Assembly: GCA_052174535.1 (NCBI GenBank)
Contig: JBQMRQ010000068.1
Span: 130,675-194,674 of the forward strand
DNA from: Arsenophonus sp052174535
Lineage (GTDB): Bacteria; Pseudomonadota; Gammaproteobacteria; Enterobacterales; Enterobacteriaceae
Direction of reading: 5' to 3'
DNA length: 64,000 bases
The notes under the pieces are model-generated. The model saw nothing but the letters and a program-made list of their open reading frames with translations. It ran no database searches and was not told the DNA's origin. Both the position numbers and the translations under genes were made by a program. Below, one piece after another: positions 1-11,180 of the stretch (position 1 is its first letter; each line of letters begins with the position of its first letter).

Positions 1-884
1 TCTTGCCACTGTTTTTCTACCGTATTATACGGTAACTGGTGCTAACCGGGGAAATAGTGTAAGGCGCTTAAATCGACGTTAAACATCCACGCAAATGTCT
101 GTGATAAAACTCAGATCAGTAAAAAAACACTACGTAATAGCCCTTCCTATAGCAGGTTAATTGATGAAATCAAGATTGGGTGGAATAGTACAACACTCGT
201 CTGCACAGTAAGTGAATTTTCTAAATAAGCCGATGATAGCATTACAGTTCAGGCAAATTTTATCAATGGAAGCTAAAAAACGATGAGACTGAGCTTAAAT
301 GTAACTGACATAGCTTGAACTGCGTGATCTATTTATCCCGCAAACCGAACTCACCATCAGCCGTTATAAAATTCCTTTCTTCAACAATTTTTACTATGCC
401 GACAAACAGCGGATTAATACGGTTAAATGTTAGTAACAAATGTACTACATTCATGATGATAGCAAGATTATTATGCGCTAGATGGACGTTATTTATCTCT
501 GTTAAGTAATCTATGATGCAATAAATATCTATCCCTTCCCAATAACGATAGAATATCACAACCAGCAAAAGTGTATTAAAAATATTTGTAACTATAGAGT
601 GAAAAGTAGTACTCACTGAGGCAGAAAACATCCTGACATTGCAGGATAAAAGTAGGTAATCTAGGAGATTAGCAGCTAATATTATCGGTAAATAGGGAAT
701 ACAGCATTAAAAACTGAGATTAAAGAATAAAAAGAGCTCGATATAGAAATGATATTACATTGAGGTTGTTATTACTGTACGATTAGAAGATTGACCTACT
801 GTTCTAAAAGAAATTATTTAGTTAGTTAACTGAATCATACAGCGAAAGATAAGACTCCTCTCTTTCAATAAAAGAGCAGCTATC
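1..884. other. decayed, unrecognised DNA at window edge
   Basis: No reading frame survives and no family is recognisable. Stop codons are dense on both strands. Base composition is visibly less AT-rich than the stretch before tpiA. This and the adjoining MuB-like remnant suggest it is the upstream part of the same decayed prophage, where a MuA-type transposase gene would be expected, but I could not align it to one. Confidence 0.35.
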
Positions 885-1830
885 ATGACTAAAAATCCAG
901 CGATTATTAAGCAGATTCAACCATTAATTGATACGAGATCAAGATATGAACAGACACAGGTTGCCTCAGAAACCAACCAATCGAGCGTACTAATATTCAG
1001 CTTTATCAACAGCAGACATAAATTGAACAATCAGAAGATCAGGGAGCAGTTAACCACTGGTTAACCGATTATTAGTGAAAATACCTTGCCATGCCGCTGC
1101 TAGTTTGTAGAAACGGACCACACACGGTCAAGGAAATACATGAATAATACTCAGCTTGTTTAGTTAGCGCAATATATGAACGTGATTATTGATCGCCGGG
1201 ATGGATAAAACCCTTACTATCCACTAATACTGACAGTATACCAACACCTGGAGATGATATTTTTCTTGCTATACACACCCTTTGTCACTAAGTATTTGCT
1301 TGAAGGTAGCTCTAGAGCTAAAAGCCTATAGTCTTAGCGACCTCCCAAGTAACAAAAGGTTACATTGCTGCGCATAATTTGCTGACATCTAACTGGTACT
1401 CACGGGATAGTAATTATCGTGGTGAGGGTTGACTATTCTAGGCATTGATATACTAGAGAAGCTGCGGCGATTCCAAGATACAACTAGAGTTAGAATGATC
1501 CTGATAAATAACCAGAAGACTGTTGAAATTGACTAGATAAACTAAAGGTTTAGATGACTTAGGGCCATTATACTGTTACATCAGTAGCTCTAATGACTAT
1601 TAAAAAAATTCGATGTCAACATAATTTCGGTTGTCTGGTGGATTACGAGGGGAAAGTGAACTTAATGGGTGATTCTTATCTTGCTAAGAAGACCGGTTTA
1701 TTTGTAAGTGTTATCGCGCAACCTTTTGCCAGGATGTGAGTGATAGCTAGTGGAGATTCGCAGACTTAACTTGACGAAAATACATTAAGGCAAGAACCTT
1801 CAAAAAAATGAATACAAAACTGGCCTGTTG
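885..1830 (+). pseudogene. remnant of Mu-like MuB (DNA transposition ATPase)
   Basis: Reading across several frameshifts and stops gives pieces that line up in order with phage Mu B protein. An N-terminal helix-turn-helix segment reads like QVASETNQSS...FINSRHKLNN (Mu: QIALESGLSTGTISSFINDK). Next comes a FVET piece matching Mu FVETQTVK. A later stretch reads EKLRRFQDTTRVRMILI.NNQ, which matches the MuB segment ELRLLQESTRIGLVLMGNH after Walker B. A final piece reads AKKTG near the place where Mu has RIAKRTAI. MuB is the AAA+ ATPase that delivers target DNA to the MuA transposase. No frame is long enough to make a protein. The call rests on ordered short matches made by eye, so the family is likely and the exact ends are approximate. 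Confidence 0.6.
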
Positions 1831-4390
1831 TGGAGAATGGAGTAAGTATAGATAGCATACTTTTATTAACAGCGACGGGCAAACCAAGTACTACTCAATG
1901 CTCAGTAGGTGATAATTCATTTTACTGAAATTAACATACAGCTTGCTTATGTCGCTTAACAATCCACAGTAGCGCGCCTTCTATCTGTTGCCGATTAAAT
2001 GTATAAGAGGTCATGATGCACTTATAACATGATACAAATCAAATTAATCAGCAGAGTCAATAATAAATAAGCCTTTACAGTCAATGAAGTGCACGCCATG
2101 CGCAACATAGCCATCTATGGCCTGGATAACTACCTTAATAATACGATACGCCTAATGCCTACTGTTATGTAGCTTAATTTTATATTTCTATCTAGATCGA
2201 TATTAGATGTGATAGATCTTTTAGCGCGGCGCAAAAGATTATTTACCTCTAGCAGAGATTTGATGTAGATTTATATGGAAAGCACTGTAACTGTGGTATA
2301 GCTTGTCAAGCGTGCTATGGGATTACCCCACATGGCACACTTTACAGAAATTGCTGCCAAAATTTTGGCGAGTTTTATTAACAACATTATTATGTGATAG
2401 CGATAACTCCTTTTATTATTTAAGAAAGGAAAAAGCACAATGAATATAGTTAATACCATGAATAGGATGCGTTATCAGTTACCTATTATTCGCAGTAACA
2501 TTTATCTCGCCAGTCGTTATTAGCAACACTCGTTTATAAAATTATCCCACCAGCGGCTTAAACGACAGCGTCCTTCTCTCCCTATGGGATTACTAGCATT
2601 ACGTTGCATTAACAGAGATATATAGAAGAAGGTTCTACGCCAAACCGTTATCAGACTATTTGATTTATTTGGATACGCAAGGACTATAAATGCACTACCA
2701 CTGTCTATTCTTATTAGGAAACTATGAAGATAAATAATCACAAAAAAATTGCCTAACCAATCCTGATAACTATTGTATTAATGCATTATGCATAATAGTG
2801 TCCCGTTTTTGAGATATTAAGTCGATTTGACCTGGTACGCAATAATTGATTAACAGCCTGTTTATCGAAGAACGGTAGCTCTCTCCCTCTAGTAATAACT
2901 GGCCGAATTTAAATTTCTCGTCATGAAACGTATTCAGAATTTTATTGATTTATAGGCTATAAAATATCGCATCAATTACTAGCGACTAAAGAAAAGTCAT
3001 CCTGATCAACTTTTATTAATAATATCGTCTTGTTCATTCACACAGTGTGTAAATATCGTATTTTTAATGAACATATTCAGGCGATAAAAAATCAAGTCGT
3101 GAATTACCAAGTTTTTGGATGCTGTAAATGTAAATTAATGCCATCGTAAATCATTCCTTTAAAGTAAATAAACAAGAATAGATTAATATTAACGAAATAC
3201 CAACGCTATGAGATTTAGATATTAACTATAAAGAATAGCAAAAAATAATCAACGCGGGCAGTAATTCAATTAAGATCAACAGCAATACCTTATCTGTGTT
3301 TTATTAACAAAAAGTGAAAAGCCCATAAATAACTGATCGATCAATTTTTTAAAATATAATATATTTTTAGTCATTGTTAAATCTAATATGCGTCAGAATA
3401 TCTGTCGGCATCTCGGGTATTTCTACCGAGGACATATTGATGTCAGTGAATTAAAATTTAATTTATGATGTAATATTAACTTATTGAGGTCATGATTAAC
3501 AAATATTAAAAACCATTAAAACTTATGGAGCGCTAAGCGGGCCACACACTGTACAGTTTTTTTGTAGCTTAGAATATTCAACAAGTATACCAAAACCATA
3601 ACAGACATTGAAATCATGCTCGCTCAGCTTTACCTAAACGGATTTGGTAAGAATAATTAACGATGAAAAGACAGGCAAACTAGATGCGTTGTTAGAACGC
3701 TTATTGAATAGCTAACTCTCATAGCGATAAAAACATAAGAGAATAAAAGCATAAACTAAGCAAGCTTAATTAAACTTATCCATGATGTGGCCGCTGCAAG
3801 TTACAACTGGATTAATAAATCCATCGCGCACCCCTGATAAAAGTATATTCTGGTAAAACTGATTGCTTAGATATAACGGTATTGTAGCTAGTTAAAGTTA
3901 TTGCATATTTTTAGCAAGAAGGTTTTAATATGCGTTAAAATCCAGTTTTACGCAGCGTTAAACTAACTTAACCGATTGCTAAAATTCTTGCTATTAAGCA
4001 AACCCTCTTCTACGTCTGATGTTTGTTAACTCGGATTATGAGACTGTACCTAATTTTTAGATAAGTGTTTGTTCTTCAGCAAAGATAAACGGGGAGTCTA
4101 ATGATGTCATCCATGAACTTGGATCAATCAAGATAATGTACTGTGGTCCGTCAAGGTACCTTGAAAGCCTTAAGTGCTGAGATCTGGACTGCATGCTAGC
4201 AATCCTGCCAGAGGCAGTCACATCCCTCGACTAAAAGTTTATACCTTCGTTTATTAGAATTAAAACACGAGGCGCTATGCATCGTCATAATAATCAGATT
4301 GGCATTAATACTTAACAATCAAGGAATTATCATCACCCAGTCTAAGCAATATCTCTTTTTATAGAGTAAGTATTTTACAATAACATTATT

Positions 4391-4415
4391 CTCCACCTCA
4401 TCTAATGAGGTGGAG
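4391..4415. repeat. perfect 11-bp hairpin, terminator-like
   Basis: An uninterrupted 11-bp inverted repeat (CTCCACCTCAT / ATGAGGTGGAG) with a three-base loop. No U-run follows on either side, so it is at best a decayed terminator of a lost phage or bacterial gene. Its perfect stem is unusual in surroundings this decayed. Confidence 0.55.
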
Positions 4416-6125
4416 CATGAAGACATACTAATCAAATTTACTCGCAACTGAAATACCAGCAGCTACATTCATTAATTAACTGAATAAATATCGCGTAACA
4501 GAAGAGACCTTGCACTCACTCATCATAAGTGCTCTCAGCACTATTTAATATTATGGATAATAAGATCAATATCAAGATTTTATCTTACTACAGGCACATC
4601 GCTTATAGTTCGTTAATGTTGGCTATTCTATCCGCATATGACCTCGAATGTAACCTTTATTTACCTAAAAGTATAGCTTACTGAATACCTAATGCGACAA
4701 TAAAATATTCTACCGTTGTCATCTATAGAGCACCGATTAGATCCTGTACAAGGAATACTGTCTCAGCCAGTACAGATTTATAAAATAATCCGACCAAACA
4801 CCAACTTTATTTTAAACACACCCAAAACTCGTCCTAATTAGCAACTAATCCAAACTGAACTTATTCAAGCAATCAACTGGCCATAATGGATTAATTATTA
4901 ACAAAACGTAATCTTATCCATTCTACCCAATGCTTATCCTGTTGCTAAGAATCTTTGAATCAAGGTTATTGATATACCATATTTGCCAATCCGTTAGGTA
5001 AAAACTCCTCGCTGCCTCCAGCCTCTTCCTAACGTTGTTCGCCTGCCATACATCTTTCTAGATGAGCAATGGATTCTTTAGCCCTATTAAAATAGCATTG
5101 GCGTACTCACCGTATACTAAGGATATATCAGTGACAATCTCACCGCCGATACATTAAAAATATCAACACGCACTATGCAGTCTACTCATAGTAGACATGC
5201 GCCAGGCTTTCTCCATATGATTAGCCATCAAGGTAACTCATAACTGCTATCAAATAGTTAGTACCTTGATTCTTAACCCCCCTTTATTTATAATTTCGGC
5301 GATAATTCTCATCGGACTCTAATAAGTTTTATTATCGTGTCAATGTTATTGTACCACACTGATCAATCTAGTGAATTGATGCATCTTCGATCAATAACTT
5401 GTGCGACATGAACTGCCTAAATCTAGGCCGACGCCGTTGTGAATAAATTTACTAAAATATCGTTGAGGCTGTGTCTACTAGCGTCATTATTCCTAATAAT
5501 TTAACTCTAATTACCAAGATAGGGGGATAGAGCAGAATAATACTCAGCGGTATGCAATTTTCGTCAGAAGCGAAAGCACGAAGTCTAGCAGATGTAATAA
5601 CGACGGGAGCAACGCTAAATATAACAGTTATTTCATTATTTTAAGTAAACAGTGACTCATAAAAACAATACCAGTTCGAAGAAAACAAAAAGAACAGCAA
5701 CATGTATCATCAGATATTATTATAAGTTAATTACGCCTGTAATCCTGTACTTAATTTTGTTTTTGATCTACGGAGTTGCCTGACACGGGCGTCTTCTCTC
5801 TATGGAAATGTAATGTTAATACCATATCCGCCTGCACTTCCCCTGACTTATTATTAGTGGCTTTATCTAACTTCTCCTGTACCGCGTGCCCTAGAATTGT
5901 TTGACCTTTCGAGTAAACGTAGATTATTCACTATAAATGCTGGATGTGGATTAAACGGTTTAATACCGATAAAACCGTTTTGCGCTAGGCAAAGATATTA
6001 CCAATAAATGCAACTACATAATAAATAAACGATGAAAAATAACCCTCATATTAAACAACGGATAGACCAAAGTCATCCAACACGTTATTACACAAAATAC
6101 TTGTAATCAAGATAGACCAAAACCC

Positions 6126-6265
6126 GGATATTCCAAGCATACTGCTGTCTGATATTCCAAGCCAGATCAAAAGCATACCTGTGTGAATTTATAACGTGAT
6201 AAAACTATATCATACTAAGGGTTATAACCCTATCTCACTATGAGCGGGGATACTCCAAGCCAGCA
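6126..6265. repeat. three short direct repeats plus a 14-bp palindrome
   Basis: The motif GATATTCCAAGC(CAG) occurs at 6126-6139, 6150-6165 and, with one change, 6248-6265, all in the same direction. A perfect 14-bp palindrome, AGGGTTATAACCCT, lies at 6218-6231 between the second and third copies. The group could be a relic of phage regulatory or replication sites, or simple slippage duplication. No gene beside it helps to decide. Confidence 0.4.
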
Positions 6266-6728
6266 CACTATTTATATGATTAATTGCGCTCTGTTCATTT
6301 CCCTGAACACGAATAGGTCGAACACTTTAACGTCCCCCCGTACCTTAACACTAAAAACTAAGATTTTGAATAATTACTCCGCATAGATGGTGGATGTTAC
6401 CCTAAAAGGGTAAATACTACATTTTAAAATAATTTAAAAAGAGGCGCGCTAGATTGCAGGGTGTGACTCATCAGCTAGAATTACTGGTGAAAAAGCTCTT
6501 TAGCGAAAGTGACAGCTGATTAACGATATTTTTATCCAAGATCAGCTCCTGATAATTAATAGTACCGTTTACTGAATTATTATCACGGCGAATTAAATCA
6601 ATTAGTATTACAGAACTACCTAACGGTCCTTACGGCCATAAGGTATCGCGCGGTCGGCCTAAGTATAAGGATGATTTATTACCATCGGATATTAGTCAAT
6701 ACCTGTTTGAGCTACTGCAAAAAAAGAT

Positions 6729-7245
6729 CATGTATTTTTACCGAGAATCGGATTAAGGATTCATGAAAATCATCAGTGGAGATGCCATAGCAAATACGAG
6801 CTATGGATAACAACTCTTCTCGCTTTTTACACGCTTCAGATAAGGCAACAATGACCTGTTGAAAGATATTTCTGTTGTCACTGTGATTTTTATAACCTTA
6901 AACACTTTAATTTTAATATCAGCAACATTAGTCTGTATGATTTGCTGTGGCAAATAACTGTTACAAACGACGGGATTTGCCGCTCATCTATAAAATAGCA
7001 TTCAGCATTTTCTTATAGTATAGCGTTGAGATTCATCTCAACGGGAATGTCGATCAAACTACCTGGCATTATTAATGATCAGCTTATGTAAAGGGAAATC
7101 ATAGGGGTAATATCTGATTTCTGGATACCTTTAGAGTAGACTTATTTATAGTAAATATTATCTCTGTTATTGAGATAATTTATCAAATAAATCAGCAGAA
7201 TACGCAATCATATCCGAAACCCCATGATCAGAAATAATATAACTC
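6729..7245 (-). mobile_element. partial IS256-like element (family A), 5' end only
   Basis: Reverse-strand copy of the 5' third of the repeat called family A here. It matches the start of the copies at 57601 and 33886, including the terminal sequence ending in AACTC (complement of GAGTT) at 7241-7245. The coding part is full of stops. The break at about 6729 falls in mid-transposase, so the 3' two thirds are lost. Confidence 0.7.
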
Positions 7246-7459
7246 AGCAACAATATAATTAATCACAGTAAAATGTAAGAAGAAATAGCAAAAAAATTGT
7301 TAAAAATATATTATATTATTTAATAAAAACTAATAATCATACTAACCTAAATAGGTTTCGATTATCTGATTCTTTGAATCAGAGTGCTCATTGTTGTAAT
7401 GTCATCTCTTTTATCCTAAAGATCATTTATAATGAAATTCTTACTAACGAATAAGGATG

Positions 7460-8100
7460 ATGAAAATCTATAATTAAAAATTTGAGTTACTATTAGCCTT
7501 AGTATTTAATACATCATTTTTAGTATTTCAGTACTGCCAAAGAATTACTGATTATGCCTGAAAGAAAAGTTTTAGTTGCTTATTTATCATCCAATACAGC
7601 TTTTTCAATGAAAAACTATCTACTATTTCTTGTCAAAAATATAATAAGAATAAACCTAGGTATCCACGATAGCTGAATTTAAAATAATCAAAAACAAGCA
7701 TATTAGCTTGCATCTTATATTCATGAAGCCAGTAAAATTAACAGAAAATTTATTCCTCTACTTCCTTAAATAAGGAAGTAAAAAATAAAAGTTTACAGCT
7801 GTTTTTCACTATCATCAAAAGATACAAGCAGCTATAATAATTAGCAATTATTTAAACGTTATATTATAATAATTATTAATTATTACTTTTAAAAATCAAT
7901 TTGATTAAAATCGAAGATCATTTAATCGTAATATTAAATCGTATTTTAGAGAAAAATAACTAAATACAAAATGATAAAACAATAGTAGGCACTATCCGTT
8001 ATATTTTAATAAAAATAAAGATAATATTATTATTTTTTCTATTAAACTGGTTTCTTTTTTACTAAAGATAATTATCTTATCTATTAATGATAAAAAATAA
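7460..8100 (+). pseudogene. yiiQ: probable yiiQ (DUF1454 exported protein) remnant
   Basis: A Shine-Dalgarno-like AAGGA precedes an ATG. The next codons, read through a stop, give a hydrophobic signal-peptide-like stretch (ELLLALVFNTSFLVF). Further on, reading across frameshifts, SKIN is followed by YSSTSLNKEVKNKSLQL. This parallels E. coli YiiQ, ASKIN then YASTALERGTLKIKSIQM. In E. coli yiiQ lies immediately upstream of tpiA in the same direction, exactly as here. The C-terminal part is too decayed to follow. YiiQ is a periplasmic protein of unknown role. Position and the single good stretch carry the call; the ends are approximate. Confidence 0.55.
7760..7779. repeat. 8-bp hairpin inside the yiiQ remnant
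   Basis: ACTTCCTT / AAGGAAGT with a four-base loop, followed on the plus strand by an A-rich run. It lies within the stretch that aligns to YiiQ, so it is probably a chance structure created by decay, not a terminator. Confidence 0.3.
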
Positions 8101-8205
8101 AATAATTTAGTCATAAATTTTTTTTGTTATTCTTATTTCATAAGCTGAATAATGATAAATTTCTTCATTTCATTAAATTATAAATATTTTTAGTTCGAGG
8201 AAAAC

Positions 8206-8973
8206 ATGCGGCATCCATTAGTCATAGGAAACTGGAAACTCAATGGCAGTACAAAAATGGTTAAGGAACTGATTAGAAATTTGCGTAACGAATTAAATAG
8301 TTTCATTGGCTGCGATGTCGCAATTGCACCACCAGCGCTTTACTTAGCGCAAGCAAAACAAGCTTTAACTGGAAGCAAAATACTACTTGGCGCGCAAGAT
8401 GTTGACGTCAATTTATCCGGCGCTTTTACCGGTGATATTTCAGCAGAAATGCTAAAAGACATTGGTGCAAAATATATTATTATCGGTCATTCTGAACGTA
8501 GAACTTATCATCAAGAAAGCGATGAATTTATTACTAAAAAATTTGCAATCTTAAAATCGCAAGAACTAATACCAGTCCTTTGCATTGGTGAATCTGAAGA
8601 AGAAAATAACGCCGGAAAAACTGAACAAGCCTGTGCTCGCCAAATTGATGTGATATTAGATAGCTTAGGTGTCAACGCATTAGAAAATAGCGTCATTGCT
8701 TATGAACCAATTTGGGCAATTGGTACCGGGAAATCAGCCACTCCAGCCCATGCGCAAACAGTACATAAGTTTATTCGTGATCATATTTCCAAACAAGATC
8801 CAGCTATTGCTAAACAAGTTATTATTCAGTATGGCGGATCAGTGAATACTGATAATGCTGCTGAGCTTTTTAGTCAACCAGATATCGATGGTGCATTAGT
8901 TGGCGGTGCATCACTGAAAGCCAATGTTTTTTCAGATATTATTAATCTAGCTGTGATAAAAAAAGCTAATTAG
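8206..8973 (+). CDS. tpiA: triosephosphate isomerase
   Basis: Interconverts dihydroxyacetone phosphate and glyceraldehyde 3-phosphate in the cytoplasm, a central glycolysis/gluconeogenesis step. The 255-residue protein has the usual enterobacterial length and aligns end to end with E. coli TpiA. The active-site set is complete: N9 and K11 in GNWKLNG, the electrophile H95 in GHSERR, the base E167 in AYEPIWAIGTGKSATP (which also starts the flexible lid), and the phosphate-binding GGS near residue 207. The ATG start has CGAGGA upstream and gives the canonical MRHPLV N-terminus. It stands alone between a yiiQ wreck and a dead IS. The cdh gene that usually follows it in E. coli is gone. No convincing terminator follows. 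Confidence 0.98.
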   Translation: MRHPLVIGNWKLNGSTKMVKELIRNLRNELNSFIGCDVAIAPPALYLAQAKQALTGSKILLGAQDVDVNLSGAFTGDISAEMLKDIGAKYIIIGHSERRTYHQESDEFITKKFAILKSQELIPVLCIGESEEENNAGKTEQACARQIDVILDSLGVNALENSVIAYEPIWAIGTGKSATPAHAQTVHKFIRDHISKQDPAIAKQVIIQYGGSVNTDNAAELFSQPDIDGALVGGASLKANVFSDIINLAVIKKAN

Positions 8974-9223
8974 CTTATAATATACTGATATTAATCAAAT
9001 AATTTAAAGGTAATTAATATTTTAATTCCTCAATTCTATAAGTTCATCAATAGAATCAGCTTATATCATTGATAACTATTAGTTTCAGCAACACGTAATA
9101 AACTCTTCATTAATCCTATAACTTTATAATAAATAAAGGAAATTTATCTTTAAAAGTAATTACTATATAACTCGCTATTAAAATCATAATATAATAAGGA
9201 TTTATTTCTATCCTAGAAATATT

Positions 9224-10620
9224 AAGTTATACTCAATTCTAGTGTATTAAGTTTCAGAGATTCCAGCGTATCCTGCTGATTTATTTGATAAATGATTTCA
9301 ACTACAGAAAAATTATATGTCAAAAAATATACTCATAGAGATATCTGGGAAATTAAATATTTTCTCTGACCCACTTGCATGAACCCATCTATAATAGTGT
9401 GCAGGGTAGCTGATAGCACCGCTGTTTAAGATGAGCTTGAGATCATATGCTTGTGATAACGTGCTAAACACTGCCTTATCAGAGGATTATTTCGTCATCT
9501 GTAAGGATCATTTACTACAGCTAATCATATAGATTCCTATTGGCGATCTGAGATTACAGTGCGTAAGATCAGGGATCGAGCAGCAACAGAATATGCTTCA
9601 CAGCATGCTTATATCTACTTATTCTAAGCATGAAAAAGCGGAGAAGATTTACTACTATTTGTATCTCCGGCGAGATATCTCATCTCCATCACTAATTTTT
9701 GAAAAACTCTAGGGCGGATTCTTGATAAAAAAGTACATGTTCTCCTCTTGAGCACTATTAACAGACTAAAACAGGGATGCCTTTAAGAGCATTGGCAATG
9801 GTGTCTGTGTGATTTTAAGAATACACATTACATTTATTTCTTGACTAAAGGTCGTATGCGCGTCCTATTAGGGAGACGCTGATTGTCTTTGCCTGATAAT
9901 CATTATTGTTAGCGCTGCATCGATGACAAGAAGTTAAGTTGTAGTAGAAAATGCTTATTGAGAGTCATAAACGGTATTAGGCTGAACTTCTAGATATGAG
10001 CTACAAGCGGTGTTCTTTAACCATATATTTCCTTAGCTTGCTATGGGAGGCAGCGTTTTAGTTTTTAAAATATAATGATAAAGATATTCCTGGGCATGAA
10101 TTACTAATGTTGTTGAGTATAAAAACAAGCAGTTAATCTGCTAGCACTTTACTTTCCATAGACATAAAACTAAAGTTGATAGAAGAGCTGCTAAAGCTCT
10201 GGCTAGCAGAAAGCTATGATGCTGCTGATAAAGTCCTTGATGTTTATTAGCAATATTTTTAGCTAACTTTACTTCCTTGCAGCGATAAAGAAACTAAAAA
10301 AATCGGGAAGAACTAGCATTCTATGCATGCCCATCAGCGTACTAGGCGTAATAAGAAAGACAAATCCGATTTGAAGTGTCGGGCTTTTATGGATAGCTAG
10401 GCTATGAAGCTTGCATGCAAAACCCTGTAGTTTAAAAACAACTATTTCAATGGTTTCTGAGATTTTCCCGTCTGCTAAAAAACTGGAAAACCGGCTCAGG
10501 GTAATTTAAACTGCTGTGACTTTAGTAGTAAATAATATCTAATTTAAAGATTGATAACAGATTATTAAGCATCAGAATAAAAGCTAAACTGTCATTATAC
10601 ATCAGATTTATTAATAACTC
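9224..10620 (+). mobile_element. dead full-length IS256-like element (family A, copy 1)
   Basis: A roughly 1.4-kb unit with imperfect terminal inverted repeats: the left end begins near AGTTATACTCAATTCTAG, the right end closes with CAGATTTATTAATAACTC. Frames joined across copies give an IS256 (Mutator) transposase. Near the C-terminus the consensus reads QRCWVHKIANVL, then REELLAFYAFP, then IRTTNSIESTFATVRLRT, which are hallmarks of that family. This copy has many stops and frameshifts and cannot make transposase. At least eight other copies or fragments lie in the window. Confidence 0.8.
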
Positions 10621-11180
10621 AGTAAACTTATTTAGTATTAAAATAACTTGCTAATAACAATAAAATATTAAGTCTAAGCTTTAATGAAAATCTTATAAAA
10701 TTAATTCACTTTACTATTAAATAATTTTGATGAATAAAAGAATATTTCTTATAATAGAGAAAATACAACTCCTACCTGTATCCCTATTATGTCTTATGAT
10801 GTAACCATTTACGCAAGAGAGCGTTGCAACAAGACATTTAAAAAATTATTTATCCAACCTGGATATGATGCTATTTAAAGATAAAGACTAGTAAAGAATT
10901 TAATAAAAATTCTCTCATCGAGAAAATAAATCGTTAAATCTTGTTGATATGTATTTTATTTATATAAATAAATTTATTGCATTGCATTCATCAGATAGTA
11001 ACTAATGATAAATGGAGGTTTTCGACATTATACTGCGAAAATCATGATCTATTTATAAAGCACAGTTATATAATCAGCAGCAACAATATACCTATTCATA
11101 CTAGTTTCACCTCTTTTATTAATTTAGATTTTGCCGATTTGGATTATGCGCTATTACAGCATCTAAGTAATTGATATTAA
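10621..11180. other. unassigned stretch with one short open frame
   Basis: A 65-codon plus-strand frame (10977-11174) ends in LDFADLDYALLQHLSN, an acidic, leucine-rich tail that looks more protein-like than its surroundings. It has no ribosome binding site and matches no family I know. It may be the 3' end of a lost gene that was cut upstream by the preceding IS. The rest of the stretch is AT-rich with nothing recognisable. Confidence 0.3.

Larger units (their letters stand above)
1831..6728. other. decayed prophage-like region, no intact gene
   Basis: About 4.9 kb without any credible gene. It follows the MuB-like remnant and is probably the rest of the same phage or another lost accessory segment. 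Short readable pieces occur: a plus-strand peptide ending in MLAQLYLNGFGK near 3620-3650, followed in a shifted frame by a lysine-rich tail, and a plus-strand piece RGRPKYKDDLLPSDISQYLF near 6640-6710. I do not recognise either with confidence. Hairpins and short repeats listed separately lie here. The right edge is cut by a partial IS256-like copy. Confidence 0.4.

Noticed and set aside
329..631. 100-codon minus-strand open frame with hydrophobic stretch
   Set aside because: No ribosome binding site, no family match and no neighbour to support it; open frames of this size occur by chance in a 64-kb window.
6126..6265. Short repeats considered as a CRISPR array or plasmid-type iterons
   Set aside because: Only three imperfect 12-16 bp copies with spacings of about 10 and 80 bases; no regular repeat-spacer pattern, no cas gene and no replication gene.
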